A stretch of 64,000 nt of DNA, taken from the NCBI GenBank assembly GCA_040954595.2, contig CM082595.2, positions 2,790,001 through 2,854,000 on the forward strand, read 5' to 3'. Made by a program: the position numbers and the translations under genes. The DNA is from Balanoglossus misakiensis (taxonomy: Eukaryota > Hemichordata). The notes under the pieces were generated by a model, which did no database searches, was not told the origin of the DNA, and saw nothing but the letters and a program-made list of their open reading frames with translations. This document shows positions 52,501 to 61,024 of this stretch, piece by piece (within the stretch, counting starts at the first letter, position 1; each line of letters begins with the position of its first letter).

Positions 52501-55500
52501 ACCTCCTCCAACAAATAGTACTTGAGGTCAGGTTTTCGGTAGCAGTTGAACTTTGATTTGAGTGAAAACAATGATTTCAAGAGAGGGATTTAGATGTTGT
52601 CACTGGTTAATTATATATATCACAGTTTCTTTGTCTCTGTGAACATGTGGCCAGTTAAGTACGATTTTCAATGGAACTGCAGCTCAGAAGTTACCTAGCA
52701 GCCATCGGTACAATCCTTCGGAAAAGGGGCCAGTTTAGAATGGAGAATTTACTGAACTGCAGCCAAACAAAACAAAACAAAACAAACTGTGAGAATGAGA
52801 TTTTGCACACATTAAAAAGAGCTTCAATGAGACAGATGAGACAGAAATGATGTTGATCTCATATTTCCAGAAATGAGAGGGATATTTTTTGGATTGATAC
52901 AGGTTTTGGACTACTACAAAATTTGCAACTAGGCTGTCAAAGGACACCAATTAGACTGGTGTCATGTTTCTGGGAGTTGTATTACAGTGGTTCTTTTAAA
53001 GACAGTTTTGTCTCCCTCTCCTCTGTCTGTCTGGCTTTGCTATTAAAGTAATTACTACCTGCTGTGTTGATAATAGGTGTGTGCTAATTGGGATTATACT
53101 AGTGTCTGCTTGCTTGTCCAGCGATGCAGCCCAGCTATTTCGTGTGAACAAACATCGAAGTGTGGGTCCATGCTTTAGTATTGTGTGTATGATTGTAATA
53201 ACCACAGCACATGGTCACTCTCATATCCATCGTTTTACCGAGGCTTAGAAAAATACAAGCGTTAATAACAGGTGTCTATGGCCTTGTTTTTACCACTTAG
53301 AGTTAAGATGTACCCTCAATGGGAGATCTGTAATTCCTCTTCTATCAACTGAAAAATATTTTCATTCAGTGCTGCACCTGTAGCCAGACACTGCCAATAC
53401 CTGCCTTCAAGGCTCACTTTCACAATTTGAAAAGGGGAAAAAGAACTTGAATCGCATGTTCTCTGGGAGTTCTTTGTTTGGTGTTTAAGCTGTGATAAAC
53501 ATCAATTAGTCGTGTTTTTTTAATGTTAATTTAAAATGCATCGGGGAAGGGGTTTGTTTCTGTGGTGAAAGTGAGAATGTTTTTGGTCGTTGTGCGTCAC
53601 CATGAGCCGTAAGCCCCAAGAAGTTGTTGACGCAAACTCTTTGGTCTGAGAAAGCTCTCAAAAGGGGATCTTCAAGAGAGGGACATTGAGAATGAAGACA
53701 TTGGTTTCAAGAACAGATTGCTTAAGGAATAAACTGGATAAACAAGCGAAAGATTATATGTTTTTGTCAGAGGGAGGATGGCCTGTAAAAAAGTTTAAGT
53801 TTACCAGGAACATTCTGCAATGCAAACAACACTTTCCTTCAAAACTTCACAAACATGACCAACTCTTGTTATTTGACTTTTAAAATGCTCACACATGACT
53901 GACTAAGGTCCCCTGAGTTTTGGCCCTTTGAAAATGCAAGAATGCAGTTGTTCCTGATTGTTGGCTGCTGTTTTCTTTGTAGAAATAAAATGTATCCTGT
54001 TCTGAAAGCAACTACCAAGTTAGTTCCAACAACAAAAAAGAGAATAGGCATGTTATATTCCATCAGGCTCTGCTAAGTGATAACCAGTGGAGTCTAAAAT
54101 CGACCTTCCTATATAGCTTTAGGGCAAAAACTAGTCTGCTGTTGGATTTAAGATCTTTTTGTCAGAAAGAAATATGCAAACAACTGTGTCTTGTATTTCT
54201 TGTGGTTGACAATTGACCATATAGTTCAACTTTGTCAAAAAAGTTGGGTTGATGTATCGCCACGGCAATCTAGTGAGTAAACAAATGGATGTATACTGTA
54301 GCTCGCTGCATAAAACAGACAGACAGAACCGATTTCTCCATTAATATTCAGCTCTCAACATTTCTTTTATCACAGCTATTGGAATAAGAGTTGCATTTGT
54401 CTGCTCAGGTGCTAGTTACAGACCCTTCCAAAAGTGACTTGACTTTTCAAAAGTTGTAGCCTGATGCTTGATTTAAGAAATCAGCTTGGGATGGACTGTG
54501 TCTGTGGCCCTGTGTCTGATCATTACATGTCTCCAGAGTCTTAGTGAGTGAAACAGACCAGTGAAGTGTACAAATGTTGATTTCATAGAACACCAAGGAC
54601 ATTGTAAAGCCTCTTTTCTCTGGATGGATTCACGTTAGGTATTTCCCTAAGCCCCTCTCTGTTCAGCCTTCCCAAATGGCCGGTTTGATTGTGCTATTCT
54701 TTCAGCGGAATTAAACATGACTGGTAGCAAAATGGACAACGCGGAGAACCATTTATGGCTGACCCACAGAAAAGCTACAAATTGTTAAGTTGTCTGTCTT
54801 GGTTTAAATCTACAAGTCGTAATCTCCCGATCCCTCGGAAGATGTATTGTCACAAAAGTTTCTGAAACAGGAGTGTGCGTTTTTTTCTCCCCAACTGCGA
54901 CGAACAAGGTTAGGTTTGTAACAGAAGGCTAGAAAATGACTGTTAGTGAAATGGGCAGTGCATGAAAACTTTTATGGCTGAAACACAAAAAAGCTAGCAA
55001 AAAAAGACCATTCTCATATAAGAACATAATATTTTTTTTACCTGAAAGGAAAAGGTAAAATAATGAAAAGAAAACAGTAACAATGTTTGTTTTATAAATC
55101 CTTTTTATAGACAAGTTTAATTCTTAAATCCAAGGTAAAGCTTTGGTACAGACGTACCAAGGCTGGTAGCTCTACCATGTTTGGTAACCAAGCATGACTG
55201 AAACCAGCCTTGCCTTGGTCTGTCAGGACCATTCTGTGTCAACCTCTATTCATCATAAGGTCAGGTTTAGTGACAAGGTAGGAAACAATGGATGGACAAG
55301 GTGTCTTGTGGGTGCTTGAGCTTTAAACTCCAAGGGAACAGGACGTGTGGGAGACTTTGTGATGTGCTTGTTCTAAGCCTTGACATTTTGGCAGTTTCAA
55401 AATATATTTAACCTTTCAACTTTTCACTCAGCCAAGGTTGGTTGAGGTCAATAGTCAAAGTTCAAACATGAACGATCACTTGGTGTGGTACGTGTCCTCA

Positions 55501-58500
55501 GGTGAACAAAAAAACAAAAGAGTTTGGCTTTGTCCCTTTAATGAGTTGATTTGGTGCAAGTGTGTGCTGTGGCCATACTACCCATTCCCTGACTAGCTGT
55601 TTCAGTTTGTCTAGGTGTGATTCTCACATCAAGTGTCTTTGTTTTGCGTGAATGCCCAAATCCATTCAAGGCCATAGACTGTCATTGAAACTAGTAATTA
55701 AATCATCAGCAGTATTTTAAATACAAGTAGCTGTGAAAGTCTTTTATGTTCCATTCTATCTCTTCTGGTGTTCCATGTTCTCATCCTTTGTTCAGAACAT
55801 CTCCAAAAAAAGCATCACCTTCGTCAGATACAACATTGGTACTCCTGACAGACCATTGGTGTGAAAATCTGTATTTACTTGACAATAAACCCCTTCCTTC
55901 TCACAGAGATGGTGTGAAAAGGTAAACTTGATCCCATTGTCTCTCAAGGAGCAGTATGGGGCTTACAGGACCATCTTAACATTCCATGAGGACATGTTGG
56001 CCTCTTGAAACGACAGAGAAGGGTTCGACTCTCAAAAACACTGGTAGAACTCCCCTGAATTCTCGTTAACTTTGTGCTGACTTAGGTTCACTGACTTCTT
56101 ATCATATCTCTTATATCCACATTATTTCTTATCGATGGTTCCTGCCATTATTATTATGTACAGCCATTATTTAGCAATTATTCTTTACTTTGTGCTAACT
56201 TAGAGGTTCACTGACCTCTTATCATCATGATGTCATCGTTTTATCATCATGATGTCATCGTTCTGTCTGTGCACATTATTTCTTACCAATGGTTCCTGCC
56301 ATTATTTAGTGTGTAAAGCCATTATTTAGCAATTATTGATTACTCTGTATTGATGTGTTTCTCGTATGAGGTGAAAGGCAGAACATCTAAAGTGTGTCAA
56401 CTCATTTTAAATCAACTTTAACGTTAATCACACCAGCACATCATTAACAGATAAACACGTGTCAGGCTAGAGCAAACAATGCATTCATTACAAAACATTC
56501 TGCAGTCACAGTAAACTCTTCATTTACGTGTATGCCTGCATTATTTATAACTAAAATAGAAATACTAGTCTTATTCAAACATAAATCATGTTGTTATTTG
56601 TGATTGGTCGTCTTTTTTCCATATTTTAAGAAAGATGACATATATCTCAACACGGGGTTTCAGAGCATGCTAAATTTGGCCTAATTAAAACGTCTTTGCT
56701 CTGTGCTAAAGGTTATGATCTTAGAGATCAAAGGAAAATCTTTGTTACTTCTTTTTCTCACTCTCGGGTTGAGTATATTCGTGGCCCTGAGGCAGTCACC
56801 ATTAACGTACCGACCCTTGTTACTCGCGTATTGTGCAGTTATTTCGGAGTCTAATGTTCGGTGCTCTCCTTGGGGTGCCGAATACTTTTACAAACTGAGA
56901 GTCAAATTTGAATGTCTGGGGTGTTTTTCTTATTCCATGTGGGTTGCTTCCATTTGTGAAAGTTCTCTAAGTTCAAGAGATTCGTGATTCACCAGGGGAT
57001 TAAGTTTGTGCAAATTAAGATGCGATTTAATGTCGTATTGAGATTGTTTGCACAACGTTTTGACTTTCTCAGAGAAGAAAGGGCTTGCAGTTAATGTTTG
57101 CATACGACAGAAGTGTGAAAACTTTGCTGTGAACTCAATGGCAATATTGTCAAAATACATGACAAAGTAACAGTGGCAGCTGATACTTTGAACACTAGGT
57201 GGCGCTCATACACGTTCTTATATTCACAGGTGTAAAAACTATATGAATTTAAAGAAATATATGATCGAAGTGATGGAAGTGATTATAAAGATGTGCAACT
57301 CATGTTCTGTCCTTTACTTTATATATTGCAGATACCAACGAATGCCAAAATAACAACGGAGGATGTCAACAAAGTTGCTGCAACACAATTGGAAGCTTCT
57401 ACTGTAAATGTTCCCCTGGATTCCAATTGGATACCGATAGAACAACTTGCAAAGGTGAGTCTGATTGGTCAATATGTGTATAAGACAAGTAAAAATGAAG
57501 GCGATTGGTCAGTTTGTGTCATGTGATGTGTGCAAATGAATGTGATTGGAATTTAGATTTAGGTTTACATTGATTTACATTGATTGATTGATGAATGATA
57601 ATTTTTCAACTGGACATATTTTGCTTTAGCTTTAGTGTGGATCAGTATCAGACTGAATAAGTTCTTTAAGTCACTTTTTGGAAGATTACCACAATTTTCG
57701 TTTTCTCTTATTAGATTCCAATGAATGCAACATCAATAATGGTGGATGTCAGTATCGGTGTTCCAACTCTGGTGGCGGGTATCGATGCTCCTGTCCAGAG
57801 GGCCAACAACTGCACTCTGATGGGCGATCCTGCGTGGGTGAGCAACATTTTTATCATTTTCAATCATTTTTTCCCGTTTTCTACCTTAATTCTAGACCAA
57901 GTGGACACAATTTTCCATAATCTGTAGGTCTTGATCAAAATTTGAGTAAAAATGCGGAAAAAGTTACAAGATTTACATTTTGTGAAAAATGATGATAAGT
58001 TGACTATGGTAGTGAAACCTGTTATCAGAACTGCAGATGTCCTTGAACCCCAGAACTTAAGCTAGAGGGAGGGGGAGTGTAGGGTACAAGGCTGAGCTGT
58101 GACACACAGTTGGAGTAGAAGGTTAGATCCGGATCACCTCTGTCGGAAAGTGGGAGGTCCCGTTCCGTGTGTGTCACACGAAACTCATTATCTCGGGGTA
58201 TCTGTAAATCTGGGAAGACTCATGGTTGCCTTTGGCGTACAGAGACTGGGGACGCATGCATTAATTACAAGAAAAATATTCCCTGCTCCGGAGAATGTGT
58301 CAGCGGTGTATCCAGTGCCCATGCCTTGAAAAAACAGTCAAATTTTATTTTGATATTTTAGACCAAAGTACCACAGAGGTCACTGTATCTGCAGACACCT
58401 GAAACCAGTTTAGAGTACTGTAAGAGCCTGTAACACTAACAAAAGTGTTCAGTTTTCCATCAGCTAAGGCATTCCTGGAGTTTTCCTGCATTTTAGGGAA

Positions 58501-60971
58501 AAAAACGGCCCAGGGATGACCTGTGTACAGAGTGACATTTTCATGGAAGTCAGAGCAGAAACTAGGACAGATTTGTTTTGGTGAAAAGATACCTTTCAAT
58601 TAAGGCAGATTAGAGTAGAAAGAGTAATCATCGTACTTGACCTTGAAGAACACACCTGAAGCTTTTAAGTTTTTACCAAAAACTGACAAAACTGAAATCT
58701 TTTAATCCACTTTACCATTTAAACAATGATTTTCCTTTGCTTTGTTTTAGAACCCTAATACAATCTGGTAAGATCAAATATATGTGTGACTGACTATCAG
58801 CCCAAAATAAACCTCATCTATTTGAAATTTCAAGCGAAGTCACATTTTCCTGAGAAGTGTTTCGACTTTGTCATGGCTGGTGGCATTTCACTGGTGTAAA
58901 AAGGCCACAATAAATTTTCCATAGCAAGACAGGAATTGACAACTTTGCTTGACCCCACATGATCCCTAACAGCTGTTCCTGTATGTCTGTACTCCCATTA
59001 TCCGGAGTTTCCTTTGCCGGGCAATGAGGATACCGGCACCATTGTTCCCATTTAGTATCCCTGGAAGTAGGACAACACAGGTGTAAAAATCCAAAGGGAT
59101 GAGTCATCGCTATAAACTGTTGATGGGGTATAACTAGAAGGTGGGCAGGTATTGAAATAAGCTATATATATAGCAAAACGAGCCGTAAATCACTACGTAA
59201 TTATAAATCCAATTAGACCTGATAACTAGAAGTGACAAAGTACCCCTAAAAAGCGTACATGAAAGTCGTAAATCAGATCGTCAGTTGCAAATTGATGGTA
59301 GACATTAACCGTGGTAATACAGAACGTCACACCGAAAATGGGCACAAGAACAGTAATTTTCATTTAGTGGGTTAAACTTTGTAGTACTCTGGAGTTTAGG
59401 CATTGTTACTTTAAAGTTTTCTGACTCAAGATTCCATCTATACTGGACCCGTTCCATCTCCTTTTACTTAATGGCCCCTCGGTCACGCTTGTTACCCCTC
59501 CATACTCTCCACCTTTACTCCTTTGTATATAGAAACACCGAGTATTTATGGTTGCCGCAGAAAATTCCCCTCACAACATTGTAAATTAAATTAGCCTTGT
59601 TTGCCACTCAGAACAAAGCTAATGTAACCAAAGAGTGAACCTGTGGTACTCTGTGTTAGTTTCCTGCCGGATTTCGCTATGCGTGCATCAAAATTCTACT
59701 TTCTCGTCCTTCCTCTCCTGATTTTGGGATTTTTCGAGGCGGAGGCAGGGCGTCGGTCGCGCAAATACTCAGGCTGGAGTATACGGGGCAAACCGCGAGG
59801 TAGGATGTCCTGGGTATTGAACAGCTCCCGGAGAAAATTTACTCGTCTTTGAACTTTTTCGCGGAAAATTTATGATCTTCTGAACACTACGCATTCAGAT
59901 GACGTTTCAGTATGAAATCACAATTAGGGCTACTGTAAGTTATAGACAGTGTTTGCAATGGAGTAATTGATTGGTCTGTGACTTTGATTCAATTGCAGTG
60001 GTGGATGGCTGCAGCTTAAACAACGGCGGGTGCGAACAGCGATGTATTACTCATTACGGCGGACATTACAGTTGCCACTGCAATCCGGGGTACAGACTGG
60101 GTGCTGACGGCAAGGCCTGTGAAGGTATGTCTGTCATGGAGTAAAAGTTTTGATCAGGGTTGAAATGTGTGCGGGAATTGCTATTTATCATGTTGAGTAA
60201 AGAGAAAATACAATAGTAGAGTTGAGAAACAATAGAGGAAACAGAAAAGTATTACCAAGCTAGAAATCGGTCTTAATTTCAGTGGTTTAAATTTTGCGCA
60301 GGAAAACTGGAGAAATGGTTCAAAACTTGTGTGATCTTTGTACACACTGCACAACGACTGTGTGTTACTGTTATGTCTGTTTCCTGTTTCTTTTTATAGT
60401 CGCCAATCCATGCAACATAAATAATGGAGGCTGTTCTCAAAGATGCATTTCCTACGGAACTAGTCGAGTCAGCTGCCAGTGTTACAGTGGTTATCGACTT
60501 GGCGATGATGGAAAAACTTGTGAAGGTAAATTTTCTATGAAAAATTCTTGTTTTGTAATTTGAGTTTGCCTATTTTTCATTTTCGTCCTCCATAACAACA
60601 GAACTTGTTCAACTCCTAAAGTTATCATGAAATAGCTAGCATTGTGCTCATCAACACAGCCAGTTGACTAATTTCTTGTTTATCATTTTCACTTCAAGAT
60701 ATCGATGAATGTGCCAGTGGAATGTCAACATGTTCACAAAGTTGTCGCAACACAAGAGGCTCACATACGTGTATGTGCAATCCAGGATTTAGGCTCGGAA
60801 TGGATGGCAAGACTTGTTATCGTAAGTCAGAACGTTTAATTCTGTCTTTCTGATGTTCTCTTCACCAAATGTACCCTAAGTAGGCAGTCAGTATCTTAAC
60901 TGGACAGTTGTAGAGATTTTTGGCCTATAAACATACTTCTAATGCATCACTACAATCACCACCATCTTCAC

Positions 60972-61024
<53 letters not shown>

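Larger units (their letters stand above)
33925..57331 (+). other. Intron 4 (about 23.4 kb)
   Basis: Phase-1 intron between EGF1 and EGF2. I see no further EGF exon and no nested gene in either strand. It contains a MITE at 34472, a homeodomain-type TAATTA cluster at 35906-35935, a 39-bp tandem duplication at 40981, a three-copy ATGGCCAATAG group at 44144-44242, RFX X-box-like sites, a perfect hairpin at 49968, a pentanucleotide repeat at 52764 and a larger tandem duplication at 56070. The longest open frame (minus strand, 40886-41443) lacks an ATG near its start and matches nothing I know. Confidence 0.75.
57838..59998 (+). other. Intron 6, holding a putative internal promoter
   Basis: 2.16-kb phase-1 intron. 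It contains a cysteine-rich open stretch at 58119-58358 of doubtful status, and a convincing alternative first exon at 59679-59799 (separate entry). The rest is unique non-coding DNA. Confidence 0.75.
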
